A stretch of DNA of 41,350 nucleotides, taken from contig JARLGK010000224.1 in NCBI GenBank assembly GCA_031296075.1, positions 1 to 41,350 of the forward strand, read 5' to 3'. The notes below the pieces were generated by a model. The model made no database searches, was not told the DNA's origin, and saw nothing but the letters and a program-made list of their open reading frames with translations. This DNA comes from Candidatus Acidiferrales bacterium (lineage in GTDB: Bacteria; Acidobacteriota; Terriglobia; Acidiferrales; UBA7541). Below are positions 7,350 through 15,771 of this stretch, piece after piece. Each line of letters opens with the position of its first letter. Position 1 is the stretch's first letter. The translations under genes and the position numbers were made by a program.

Positions 7350-8963
7350 TTACTTCACGCATTCGAAGCTGGTCGCGTCTTCGGAATTGCCCTGTCCTTT
7401 GTACTGCGCGTGCTTTGGATATGCGCACAACGGACGGCTGCGGCCGGGAAAAGCCTTACCCGTGGCGACGATAGAATCAGGCGCAGTTCCCTTCTCGACC
7501 CAGTCGACCACGGCACCGAGCAGATCAAATTTGTCGAGCGCCGCTGGACCACCCGCGCAATGGTTCATCCCCGGGACAAAGTAGAATCGGCTCGAACCCA
7601 TCACCTGATCCGCGCCGCCATTCGCGGCAGCCATTTTTTCGTAGTAGGCCAGCGTGTCGAACGGAGAAAACACCGGATCGCTCGTGCCGTGGTAGAAGGC
7701 GAGCTTGCCGCCGCGCCCAAAGAACGTGCTGAGGTTCCTCCAGGTCGTATCCGTGAGGGTCTGGTTCTCGTTAGCCTCGACGCCGGCGACGAGTGTGTCA
7801 ATATCCATGTCGGAGGGCGGCATCACGGAAGCGAGTGGATTCGGTCCGACGCTGGGCAAGAAGCTCGAGAACGCGCCCCCGGCGCCCACGATGTAGCCCG
7901 TATCGTATGGGAACGAGGAATAGACCTGGTTCCCGTGCGAATCTTTCGGCCCGGCGAATGCCTTCTGCAACGCGCCCGCTTGCTGCGAGGTGAGGCACGC
8001 ATCGGTCTTTGCGCCCTTGCATGTGAGAGCGGCGGGATCGAAACGGCATGCCTGCACGTTGAAGATCATCCCGTCCTTCAGGCCATCCCTGTCGTCGCAG
8101 GTCTTCATGATCGCATCGGCGAGAAGTTTCTTGTCGCCGTCGGAAAAGTCCTTCGTGGGATCGGGCTTGCCGGAAGCGTCCTTGGGCGCGATCTGCGCGA
8201 AAGCGACTCTCGCCCAGGTAAGCCCGATATTCGAATAGCCCGTGCGCATGGCCGGATCGCCGGCGATGATTCCGTCGAAGTAAGTGGGATAGCGCTGCGA
8301 CATCAGCATGCCTTCGCGCCCGCCGGTCGAGCAGCCGTCATAATAGGAGTGCTTCGCGGGCTGGCCGTAATACTGCGCGATGATCTGCTTCGCAAGCACC
8401 GTTACTCTGCCAACGGCGATGTAGGCGAAATTCAGACTCGCCAGTTGGTCTTTCATGAACGACGCGTCGAACACCGCGCCTTTGTGTCCCGTGTCGGTCG
8501 AGACGACCGCAAATCCTCGCGCCAGCGCCGGAGCGTCCCCGGCAGCTTGCACGCCAAGAGGCGGATTCACCGAACCGTTTAGACCACCGCCGCCCTGAAA
8601 CAAAAACCGCCCATTCCAATTGTCCGGCAACGCGATGGCGAAGCCGATCGCATATGGTTTGCCATCGACACCGGTGCGCTGGTCGACCACGCCGTCCGCG
8701 CGGCAGTACGACGGGATCGCGACCGCAATCATATCGGGGGATAGGCCCGAGGCCCGAACCGTTCCCGCCGGCGCAGTGGGAATCGCTTCCGCCTTGGTGA
8801 TCACCATCGTTGACCCCGGAACTTTGAGGTTCACAAGGTCCGCGCACTTCTGCGCGGGCGGGATTCCCGCGCCGCTCGCCGCCTGACCGTAAACTCCCGA
8901 TGAGGTCGCCAGGACCAGAAAGAGCAAACACCCCAAGATTGCCGCGTTCTTGACCTGCCCCAT
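7350..8963 (-). CDS. Tannase/feruloyl esterase family protein, secreted
   Basis: 537 residues from ATG 8963, which has GAGGGGTG just upstream; an upstream in-frame extension lacks protein character. The signal peptide is about residues 1-26 (ILGCLLFLVLATSSGVYGQ). The protein is an alpha/beta hydrolase with the full CS-D-HC arrangement typical of the tannase family: nucleophile Ser212 in GCSTGGREG with adjacent Cys211, acid Asp429 in GTSDPVF, and base His468 with adjacent Cys469 in GMNHCAGG. Cys211 and Cys469 should form the family's disulfide next to the triad. The stretch around residues 281-300 (MKTCDDRDGLKDG) matches the family's calcium-binding loop. It should cleave ester bonds of phenolic acids such as gallates or ferulates outside the cytoplasm; the exact substrate cannot be read from sequence. 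Confidence 0.93.
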   Translation of the reverse strand: MGQVKNAAILGCLLFLVLATSSGVYGQAASGAGIPPAQKCADLVNLKVPGSTMVITKAEAIPTAPAGTVRASGLSPDMIAVAIPSYCRADGVVDQRTGVDGKPYAIGFAIALPDNWNGRFLFQGGGGLNGSVNPPLGVQAAGDAPALARGFAVVSTDTGHKGAVFDASFMKDQLASLNFAYIAVGRVTVLAKQIIAQYYGQPAKHSYYDGCSTGGREGMLMSQRYPTYFDGIIAGDPAMRTGYSNIGLTWARVAFAQIAPKDASGKPDPTKDFSDGDKKLLADAIMKTCDDRDGLKDGMIFNVQACRFDPAALTCKGAKTDACLTSQQAGALQKAFAGPKDSHGNQVYSSFPYDTGYIVGAGGAFSSFLPSVGPNPLASVMPPSDMDIDTLVAGVEANENQTLTDTTWRNLSTFFGRGGKLAFYHGTSDPVFSPFDTLAYYEKMAAANGGADQVMGSSRFYFVPGMNHCAGGPAALDKFDLLGAVVDWVEKGTAPDSIVATGKAFPGRSRPLCAYPKHAQYKGQGNSEDATSFECVK

Positions 8964-9065
8964 GATCACCCCTCGCTTCCGCGCCGCATTAGCTGGCGAG
9001 CGCATGTCCTTACTACGATGCGCGGAGCGAAAATACATCAGAGACGGGCAGACAGCAAATGGAAA

Positions 9066-9098
9066 GAGGCCGGACTCTGCCAGAGAAAGTCCAGCCTC
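9066..9098 (-). terminator. Terminator behind the DUF4139 gene
   Basis: GAGGCCGGACT (9066-9076) and AGTCCAGCCTC (9088-9098) form an 11-bp stem with one mismatch. On the minus strand the stem is followed by TTTCCATTT. It starts 12 bases after the stop codon of the DUF4139 gene, upstream of the tannase gene. Confidence 0.6.
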
Positions 9099-9109
9099 CT
9101 CCCGACCGC

Positions 9110-11632
9110 TTAGATCACCGTATCGAGCGAAAGGGTTTCGATCATTTTGTCGAGCTCGGCTTGCGCCTGATCCTGCTTCGACTTTAGATCGGCGGACTCT
9201 CGCTGCAGTGCTTCCAGCCGGTTCTCCTGGTCGGCGAGTTGCTGCGTGTAGCGCTGGGTGAGAGCGCGCTCCTCGGGGCTTCCCTTGAGAGCCTTGAGAT
9301 TTTCACGCAGGCGCTGTTGATCATCGTAAATCTTCTGCGTTTCATCGTCGCGGCTGGAGACTTCTGCGTCGAGGGCCGCGATGCGGTTCTTTTGTTCGAC
9401 GATTTTGCGAAACGCCGCTTCAACTTCCGGAGTGATCGATTCCTGCTTCAGAAATAGCTTGATCTGATCGTCGGTCAGATTCGTGAGCGAGAAACTGGCT
9501 TCCAGTGGCTTGGATTCCCCGACCGCGAGTGTGGCCGTGGCTTTCGGTTCGACCTTGATCCGGAAACGATAAACATCAGACGTCGTTTCGTCGGGCTTCG
9601 GGCCGTCTTCGGCAACTCGCCAGCCGCCGCGCAGCGGATGCTCGATCAGCACCGTGCGCGGCGACGTATCGTCGTCGCGGACCGTATACACGGTTTCCTC
9701 GCGCAGCTCGCTGGTCTGAACCATCACGCCGTGCGCAATCCTCACATGTGTAACACGCTGTGGATTGCTTTCGCCCTTAGCATCCACGCGGACGCCGAGA
9801 TCGGAAGCGTAGGAGAGCAGCCGCTTCTCGCCCGGTTTGATCGAATCGGTGAGACCCTCGCCGGCGAACGCTTCGCTTTCAAGTATGCTGAAACTGCCGC
9901 CGTCAAGCGTGAGCGGGCTGGAATTGGTAAGCCACAATGCCCGCAAGGGCCGCGGCGAACCGAGAGACAAATTCCAAAGCGAGATCTTTTCTGCCTGGAC
10001 GTGAGCTTGCACGATCGGAACGAGAGAGGACTCATTCTTGTGGATCGTCACGCGGTCTTTGAGCTTGTACTCGAAAAGATCGCCGAGATCAGTGCCGTGC
10101 GCGGCAGCAACCATCGCTCCGCGCACCTCGTTCAGCGTAACGGCGTTGGGAACGCCCCCTCCTATTCCAAAATTTGCCACGCCTCCTGCGGTGCTAAAGT
10201 TTCTCCCACTCAAGCCCAGAGCCCTGCCGTCACCTGAGCCAAGCCCTCTGCCGGAGCCCACATTTCTCGAGCCCGCGGTCCCTCCTATTTCAGATGTCTC
10301 GGTGTTCACGGTCGACGCCGCCGCGCTTACGGTTACCGTCTGGGTCATACTTCCAACCTGGAGATTCGCATTCTGAGTGAGTTCGCGTCCGCCGCCGAGC
10401 GACAGTCCCTGAACTTGGTAGCTCTTGAAACCGGTGCTCGAAAAATTCACTCGGTAATTTGCGGCCGGGAGATCTCCAACCTGATACTTCCCTTCACGGT
10501 CGGTGGTTGTCGTCGCGACCAGATCGTTGGAATCCGAGTAAACTTTCACCTGCGCCCCGGCCACCACGGCACCTGAAGCATCGGTGACGACGCCAGATAA
10601 TCCACTGAGGCCGCCCATCATGGAGCCCTCGTGGGTTTGGGGAGTGAGTTGCGCGGCTTCAGGAAGCGGTACGACTAGGCGCCGGGCATAGTAGGGTTGC
10701 GAGAGCGGTTCGATGAAGGATTGCGGGGCGCCTGCCACGAGCGAAAGCTCCACATTGTTCCAGTCTTCCCCGACTGTGTTGTCCACGATGGCCCAACCCT
10801 GAAGCAGAGGCTCTTCGCCGGGCTTCGAAGGCAGAACGATACGATAAGTGGTCTTCCAGACGGGAACCTCGCTGATATAGCTGACGTAGAGCTGCCGGTC
10901 TCCCGAGCCGGCCGTGGCGATGGTCATGCGGCGAATGTCCTGTTGGCGCACCGAAGACAGAAGGCCCAGATAGCGGCCCACCTCGTCGCTCACGCCGCGC
11001 TCGGCCAGGCGCACGCTCACTGCGGGGGTAATTTCGAAGCTGCGGACTTCGCCCGTGTCGCTTACTAGCGTGGCGAGATCCACCTCAAGAGTAGTACCGC
11101 CGCTCACGCGCGTCTTCCGCTCGACGCTGAGAAGGCGGCCGGTGACTGCAGCCGTTCCGCTCCGGACCTCGAGCCGCGTGCCGCGGAGCGCCCCGTAGAA
11201 ACTCGATAGATCGGTCTTCTCTTCCAGCGGCAGGCGCAACGTACCGAGCCGCTGGCTGAGCGGAGCTTCTGCGTTGTAGTTCACTCCGGCAATGCGTCCG
11301 CCATTCAGGTCGAGAACCGTGAGCGACTGGAGAACGTCGTTGAGCTGGCCGCTCGTAAAATCTATCCGCACGGCCTGGTCACCCTGCACCCGGCCAATAT
11401 GTTCGAAATAGCCGACGCCCGTTTTGTAAAGGATCACGCGGCGGACCGGAAGATTGCCGGTCGAAGATTCGCTGCTTGTGGTCGACTCCTCCCGAGCCGC
11501 CGGCGCCGGACGGGTGCTGGGATTGGTGGTTGGTTCTACGCCCTTCGGTCGAACCGATTGGGGCATGGCTTCGATGCAGACTGCAAACGTAGCTGCTGCC
11601 AAGGCACACACGCACACCTCAAGCATTCGCAT
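9110..11632 (-). CDS. DUF4139 protein with an inserted TonB-receptor-like N-terminal module
   Basis: 840 residues; ATG 11632 follows AGGAGG by five bases. The signal peptide (about 1-22) is followed by a Ser/Thr/Pro linker. The DUF4139/MuiA-like core starts with VRRVILYKTGVGYFEH (about 63) and continues to about residue 330 (YVSYISEVPVWKTTYRIVLP, WNNVELSLVAGAPQSF). A carboxypeptidase-regulatory domain then interrupts it (about 345-425: LSGVVTDASGAVVAGAQVKV), followed by GSMTQTVTVSAAASTVNTET and a Gly-rich stretch with LSGRNF. The second half of DUF4139 resumes near 500 (GDLFEYKLKDRVTIHKNES) and runs to about 740. The last 85 residues are a coiled coil. The insert looks like the start of an Oar-type TonB receptor. 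Function unknown; probably periplasmic or envelope-attached. Confidence 0.87.
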   Translation of the reverse strand: MRMLEVCVCALAAATFAVCIEAMPQSVRPKGVEPTTNPSTRPAPAAREESTTSSESSTGNLPVRRVILYKTGVGYFEHIGRVQGDQAVRIDFTSGQLNDVLQSLTVLDLNGGRIAGVNYNAEAPLSQRLGTLRLPLEEKTDLSSFYGALRGTRLEVRSGTAAVTGRLLSVERKTRVSGGTTLEVDLATLVSDTGEVRSFEITPAVSVRLAERGVSDEVGRYLGLLSSVRQQDIRRMTIATAGSGDRQLYVSYISEVPVWKTTYRIVLPSKPGEEPLLQGWAIVDNTVGEDWNNVELSLVAGAPQSFIEPLSQPYYARRLVVPLPEAAQLTPQTHEGSMMGGLSGLSGVVTDASGAVVAGAQVKVYSDSNDLVATTTTDREGKYQVGDLPAANYRVNFSSTGFKSYQVQGLSLGGGRELTQNANLQVGSMTQTVTVSAAASTVNTETSEIGGTAGSRNVGSGRGLGSGDGRALGLSGRNFSTAGGVANFGIGGGVPNAVTLNEVRGAMVAAAHGTDLGDLFEYKLKDRVTIHKNESSLVPIVQAHVQAEKISLWNLSLGSPRPLRALWLTNSSPLTLDGGSFSILESEAFAGEGLTDSIKPGEKRLLSYASDLGVRVDAKGESNPQRVTHVRIAHGVMVQTSELREETVYTVRDDDTSPRTVLIEHPLRGGWRVAEDGPKPDETTSDVYRFRIKVEPKATATLAVGESKPLEASFSLTNLTDDQIKLFLKQESITPEVEAAFRKIVEQKNRIAALDAEVSSRDDETQKIYDDQQRLRENLKALKGSPEERALTQRYTQQLADQENRLEALQRESADLKSKQDQAQAELDKMIETLSLDTVI

Positions 11633-11862
11633 TTTCGCCTCCTAAGATTCGGTGACTTCTCCCTCAGGGGCCTACGTTCGAGTTTCGTGTTGGATCAACC
11701 GAACCGGCAGAGTCGCCCTTCGCGCCGGGTGCACGAGCCGCAGATCGGTGAATATTTAGAGGCTAGTTACTTTGTGGATGTTGCATCGGGTTGCACAAAA
11801 ATCGGGTTCGGCCAGAAGAGGGGACGCGAATTCCGGAGTCCTAAACGGTTCGGGAGTACTAG

Positions 11863-12225
11863 CTAGTTCGAAGGGGCCGACGGGGAGTGCGAGGCCCAGT
11901 CTTTTTGCGCGAATTCGACGCCCCAAAAATGCGGGCTCGGGCTGAGAAACTCAACGCCGATGCGCGTGCCCTTGTCGGAAGTGTCGCCCAGGTAAACGAT
12001 GCGGCATTCCTGCTCTTCCTCGGTCGCGGGATTGATGAGGACGATATCCGCTCCGAGCTCCAGCTCCTCATTCAGATAGAGCAGGCCGCCGTGCGCGTTG
12101 ATCACGATGGTCTGGCTCTTCGCGCGGAATTTCTTGCCCTGTATGTTCTTGCCCTGCGCCTGCACGGGGATTCGCGTAAAGACGCGGGAACTGCGGCGCT
12201 CGCTGCTCGTTTGCGTTTCAGTCAT
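11863..12225 (-). CDS. PilZ domain protein with degenerate c-di-GMP motif
   Basis: A 120-residue single-domain protein; AAGGGA lies close upstream of its ATG. The PilZ pattern is visible: R10-R-S-S-R14 gives the N-terminal RxxxR, and the second motif appears as INAHGGLLYL, where the classic (D/N)xSxxG has His in place of Ser and loses the final Gly position. Strands ELGADIVLIN, ECRIVYLGD and TRIGVEFLSP complete the beta-barrel. PilZ domains bind cyclic di-GMP and pass the signal to motility or envelope partners; the altered second motif makes binding here uncertain. It is divergent from the dipeptidase gene and 230 bases upstream of the DUF4139 gene on the same strand, with no visible link. 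Confidence 0.85.
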   Translation of the reverse strand: MTETQTSSERRSSRVFTRIPVQAQGKNIQGKKFRAKSQTIVINAHGGLLYLNEELELGADIVLINPATEEEQECRIVYLGDTSDKGTRIGVEFLSPSPHFWGVEFAQKDWASHSPSAPSN

Positions 12226-12310
12226 TGTCCCTTACATCGTGCAACGCGGCTGGAGGCGAGTCAATCGGGTGGCGATGGAACGTGCCCAAAGAAGCAGTCG
12301 CAAAAGTGTG

Positions 12311-12337
12311 TTGAAAATGCTCGCGCTTGGGTACTAT
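12311..12337 (+). promoter_or_regulatory. Possible promoter of the M20 dipeptidase gene
   Basis: TTGAAA (12311-12316) and TACTAT (12332-12337) are separated by 15 bases, slightly short for a sigma-70 promoter. They lie about 90 bases upstream of the dipeptidase ATG in an otherwise gene-free gap. Confidence 0.3.
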
Positions 12338-12427
12338 GGCACGACTGCCTTGGGGCGCGGATTTACGCGCTCTTTTGGCAGGGCCGGGCGGCGCTGGCAA
12401 TCTCATCCCCGGGGCCAGGAGCGGTGC

Positions 12428-13792
12428 ATGGATTTAATCGGGTATATCGATTCGAAGCGCGAAGAGCACTTGAACGAACTGAAAGAACTTCTGCGGATTC
12501 CGAGCGTCAGCACCAAGAGCGAGCATAAACCTGATATCGAGCGCGCCGCGCACTGGGTGGCGGAAAAACTCCGCGCTGCGGGCCTGGAAAACGTCGAAAT
12601 CGCCCCCACCAAGATGCACCCGCTGGTGTACGGCGAATCGTTGCGCGCGCCCGGCAAACCGACCGTCCTTTTTTACGGCCACTACGACGTGCAGCCCGCC
12701 GAGCCGCTCGAACTCTGGACCAGCCCGGCGTTCGAGCCCACCGTGCGCGACGGCAATCTCTACGGCCGCGGCACGGCTGATGACAAGGGGCAGGTGCACA
12801 TCCATATCAAGGCGCTCGAAGCGCTGCGCAACACGTACGGCAAATTGCCGATCAACGTGAAGGTAATGATCGAGGGCGAAGAGGAAGTAGGCAGTGTGAA
12901 TCTTTGGGAGTACGTGCAGGCGCACCGGGAACAACTGAAGGCCGACGCGCTGGTTGTTTCCGACACGGCGATGCTCGCCAAGGGAGTGCCTTCGATCACG
13001 TACGGGCTGCGCGGCTTGAACTACTACCAGATTGAGATCACGGGGCCGGTGCAGGACTTGCACTCGGGAGTTTTTGGTGGCGCTGTTCCGAATCCGATCA
13101 CGATATTGGCCGAGATGATTGCGAAGCTCCACGATTCGAGTTTTCGCGTGGCCATTCCTGGTTTCTACGACGATGTCGCCGCGGTGTCGCGCCAGGAGCG
13201 CAAAGCGCTGAACGCCCTGCCCTGGAAGGAAAAGGAATTCCGCAAGACGGTGGGCGCGCCGGCGCTGGCTGGCGAGAAAGGCTTCACGATCGTCGAGCAG
13301 CTCTGGGTGCGCCCGACGCTGGAGCTGAACGGCATCTGGGGCGGATATAGTGGCGAGGGCGCAAAGACGGTGATTCCGTCGAAGGTTCACGCGAAGATCT
13401 CCACGCGGCTGGTGCCGAATCAGGACCCAGCGAAGATTGCCAAGTTGGTCGAACGGCAGATCCGCAAGCTGCTGCCGAAATCGGTTCATTGCAAATTCAA
13501 CGTTCTCAGCATGGGCAAGCCATGGGTGGCGCCCTACACGCATCCGATTTTCCAGAAGGCGATTCACTCGCTCGAAACGGGATTCGGCAAACGCGCGGTG
13601 TTTATCCGCGAAGGCGGCTCGATTCCCTTCGTCACGGAGATGCACGACACGTTCAAGGTTCCTTGCGTGCTGCTCGGATTCGGACTGCCGGATGAGAACG
13701 CGCACGCGCCGGACGAGCACATCGCGCTGGAAAATTATTTCGGCGGCATCAAAGCCATCGCGCTCTTTTACGAGCAGCTCGCCACGCCGTAG
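12428..13792 (+). CDS. M20 family metallopeptidase (dipeptidase)
   Basis: 454 residues from ATG 12428; the frame is open further upstream but that part is not protein-like. It is a di-zinc exopeptidase of the carnosinase/CPG2-like M20 group, cytoplasmic (no signal peptide). Ligands and catalytic residues are all present: His85 and Asp87 in GHYDVQP, bridging Asp118 in GRGTADDKG, the Glu pair 152/153 in EGEEEVGS, Asp179 in VVSDTAML, and His426 near the C-terminus in NAHAPDE. The dimerisation (lid) domain covers about residues 195-350, with DLHSGVFGG at its start. Length fits the family. It should cleave dipeptides or other short amides; the substrate is not predictable. Followed by its own terminator. 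Confidence 0.93.
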   Translation: MDLIGYIDSKREEHLNELKELLRIPSVSTKSEHKPDIERAAHWVAEKLRAAGLENVEIAPTKMHPLVYGESLRAPGKPTVLFYGHYDVQPAEPLELWTSPAFEPTVRDGNLYGRGTADDKGQVHIHIKALEALRNTYGKLPINVKVMIEGEEEVGSVNLWEYVQAHREQLKADALVVSDTAMLAKGVPSITYGLRGLNYYQIEITGPVQDLHSGVFGGAVPNPITILAEMIAKLHDSSFRVAIPGFYDDVAAVSRQERKALNALPWKEKEFRKTVGAPALAGEKGFTIVEQLWVRPTLELNGIWGGYSGEGAKTVIPSKVHAKISTRLVPNQDPAKIAKLVERQIRKLLPKSVHCKFNVLSMGKPWVAPYTHPIFQKAIHSLETGFGKRAVFIREGGSIPFVTEMHDTFKVPCVLLGFGLPDENAHAPDEHIALENYFGGIKAIALFYEQLATP

Positions 13793-13820
13793 AAACCGGC
13801 GGCGATTCGCCGCGCGATGC

Positions 13821-13847
13821 AAAAGGGCCGATTTTGCGGCCTTTTTT
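13821..13847 (+). terminator. Terminator after the M20 dipeptidase gene
   Basis: AAAAGGGCCG (13821-13830), a short loop, then CGGCC followed by six T (13837-13847). The stem pairs with one bulged G and ends in a clear U tract, 28 bases after the dipeptidase stop. Confidence 0.8.
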
Positions 13848-13859
13848 AAACGTTTGTAC

Positions 13860-13888
13860 TTGCGTTCGCCGGGAAGGACGGCTATAGT
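13860..13888 (+). promoter_or_regulatory. Promoter of the HU gene
   Basis: TTGCGT (13860-13865) and TATAGT (13883-13888) are spaced 17 bases apart, just after the upstream terminator. The -10 matches five of six consensus bases; the -35 is weaker. The expected start of transcription is near 13895, giving a leader of about 58 bases that ends in a strong AGGAGG. Confidence 0.5.
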
Positions 13889-13952
13889 TCGCGGCGGCAT
13901 CCCGGAAGCCGGGGCCAAACCGCAATTACACCTGAGGAGGAAAGAGAATTCG

Positions 13953-14255
13953 ATGGCCACCCCGTTGAGCAAGTCAAAGATTATTGCCCACATTGCTGAC
14001 AAGGTCAGCACCCCCGAGAAGCCGATCTCGAAGAAACAAGCGGCGTCCTTTTTCGACGAGCTGTTCAAGCTCGCGGTGAAGGAAGCCAAGGGCGCAGGCA
14101 AGTTTGTCATCCCCGGCATCGGACGAGCGGTAAAGGCGCATCGCAAGGCGCGCATGGGCCGCAACCCCGCCACCGGCGAAGCGATCAAGATCAAGGCCAA
14201 GACTGTGGTCCGCCTGCGCGCGGCCAAGGCGTTCAAAGACGCCATTTTGAAATAG
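13953..14255 (+). CDS. HU-family DNA-binding protein
   Basis: 100 residues; GAGGAGG lies upstream of ATG 13953. It is a histone-like HU/IHF family protein that binds and bends DNA as a dimer. Features: N-terminal helices with SKSKIIAHIADKV and ISKKQAASFFDELFKLAVKEA; the conserved FVIPGIGRAVKAHRKARMGRNPATGE segment, which holds the beta-arm and the GRNPxTGE signature (conserved arm Pro in RNPATG); and the C-terminal strand and helix (IKAKTVVRLRAAKAFKDAIL). It is slightly longer than canonical HU (90 residues), with an Ala/Ser/Lys-rich N-terminus and PEKP insertion between helices. It stands alone between its own promoter and terminator, which fits high constitutive expression. Confidence 0.94.
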   Translation: MATPLSKSKIIAHIADKVSTPEKPISKKQAASFFDELFKLAVKEAKGAGKFVIPGIGRAVKAHRKARMGRNPATGEAIKIKAKTVVRLRAAKAFKDAILK

Positions 14256-14293
14256 TTCAGCCCGGCGCGAATTGGGCCCATGGTTTCGCGGCG

Positions 14294-14350
14294 AAACCCC
14301 CACGCTCTACCTGCCCTCTAAGGCAGGTGGGGCGCTTGGGGGTTTTGTCT
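14294..14350 (+). terminator. Strong terminator after the HU gene
   Basis: An outer stem AAACCCCCACGC (14294-14304 region) pairs with GCGCTTGGGGGTTT, with an inner perfect stem ACCTGCC (14309-14315) / GGCAGGT (14322-14328). It ends in TTTTGTCTTTT. The downstream pncB ATG lies only about 40 bases further on. Confidence 0.8.
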
Positions 14351-14390
14351 TTTGCCCTCACCGCTAAATGTCATCCCTAAAGCCAATCGC

Positions 14391-15743
14391 ATGAATGAAC
14401 ATTCGGGACTTCTCACCGATCTCTACGAACTCACGATGGCCGCGGGCTATCTGCAGACCGGCTTCGATGGGAAGGCCACGTTTGAGCTTTTTGTGCGTCA
14501 TCTCCCGCAGCGACGGAACTATCTGGTCGCGGCCGGCCTCGAGCAGGCGCTCGAATTCCTCGAAAACGTCCACTTCACGCCGGCGGAGATCGACTATCTG
14601 CGCCGGCATCGCGTCTTCAGCCACGTTCGCGAGGATTTTTTCGCCTACCTCGCGAAGTTCCGCTTCACCGGAGATGTCTGGGCGATGCCCGAAGGCACGC
14701 TGGTATTTCCGGGCGAGCCAATGCTGCGCGTGACGGCGCCGATTATCGAAGGACAGATTCTGGAGACCTATCTTCTCGCCACGCTCAGTTACCAGACGAT
14801 GGTCGCGAGCAAGGCGGCGCGCGTAGTGACGGCGGCGAAGGGCCGCCAGATTGTGGACTTCGGAGCGCGCCGCGCTCATGGCAGCCAGGCCAGCTTGCTG
14901 GCCGCGCGCGCTGCGGCGATTGGCGGCTGTGAAGGAACTTCCAACGTTTTGGCCGGCCAGCAGTTTGGGATGAACACGTACGGGACGCAGGCGCATTCGT
15001 GGGTGATGGCGCACGAAGGCGAGGCCGAAGCTTTCCGCAATTTCCTGGACGCATTTCCCGACGATGCCGTATTGCTGCTCGACACATATAACGTGCACCA
15101 TGCGCTGGCCAAGATCGTTGTCATGGGCCGCAAGCCAGCCGGGGTGAGACTCGATAGCGGCGATCTCGCCAAGGACAGCCGCTGGGTACGCCGCGAACTC
15201 GACCGAGCCGGATGGAAGGACGTGAAGGTGTTCGCCTCCGGCGATCTGGACGAATCGAAGATCGCGGCGCTGCTGGCCAAGGGCGCGGCGATTGACGCGT
15301 TCGGCGTGGGCACGGCGCTCGCCACGCCCGGCGACGCCCCGCATCTGAATCTGATCTACAAGCTCGTCGAAGTGGAGCGCGGCGGAAAAATCCGTGAGGC
15401 CGCGAAATTGACGCGCGCCAAGGCCACCTACCCCGGACGCAAACAGGTATACCGCTATTCCGCCGCGAATGGCGAATTCAAGAGTGACCGGATCGCCCTC
15501 GAAAGCGAGCCGGGCAACGGTGGCGCGCCTCTGCTCGTCGAAGTGATGCGTGCTGGCCGCCGCACCGCGCCCGCCGAACCTGTCAACATCCTGCGCGAGA
15601 GATGCATCGCGGGACTGGCGCGGCTCCCGGTGCGCTACCGCCAGATCAACCGCGCCGCCGCGTATCCCGTGCGCTACAGCAAGCAGCTGAAAGCCTCGCT
15701 TGAAAAGGTACGCCGGCGCATTCGCCGCTCTGCGGTAAAATAG
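14391..15743 (+). CDS. pncB: Nicotinate phosphoribosyltransferase
   Basis: 450 residues from ATG 14391 (no strong ribosome site; the gene starts just behind the HU terminator). It joins nicotinate to PRPP, with ATP, to make nicotinate mononucleotide in the Preiss-Handler branch of NAD synthesis. The family pattern is clear: LLTDLYELTMAAGYL at the N-terminus, FELFVRHLPQRRNYLVAAGLEQ, the catalytic-region DFGARRAHG near residue 160 (conserved His in RRAHG), GTQAHSWVMAH, LLLDTYN, and the phosphate-binding GVRLDSGDL and FGVGTALATPGD near 250-310. The C-terminus has an Arg-rich tail. It is followed 28 bases later by pncA, so the two probably share an mRNA and together recycle nicotinamide. Confidence 0.95.
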   Translation: MNEHSGLLTDLYELTMAAGYLQTGFDGKATFELFVRHLPQRRNYLVAAGLEQALEFLENVHFTPAEIDYLRRHRVFSHVREDFFAYLAKFRFTGDVWAMPEGTLVFPGEPMLRVTAPIIEGQILETYLLATLSYQTMVASKAARVVTAAKGRQIVDFGARRAHGSQASLLAARAAAIGGCEGTSNVLAGQQFGMNTYGTQAHSWVMAHEGEAEAFRNFLDAFPDDAVLLLDTYNVHHALAKIVVMGRKPAGVRLDSGDLAKDSRWVRRELDRAGWKDVKVFASGDLDESKIAALLAKGAAIDAFGVGTALATPGDAPHLNLIYKLVEVERGGKIREAAKLTRAKATYPGRKQVYRYSAANGEFKSDRIALESEPGNGGAPLLVEVMRAGRRTAPAEPVNILRERCIAGLARLPVRYRQINRAAAYPVRYSKQLKASLEKVRRRIRRSAVK

Positions 15744-15771
15744 GTCGGGAAGCCCGGGGGGCTCCGAACCG

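Noticed and set aside
12434-14281. 615-codon minus-strand frame across the dipeptidase and HU genes
   Set aside because: It runs over two well-supported genes, a terminator and a promoter, and shows no domain.
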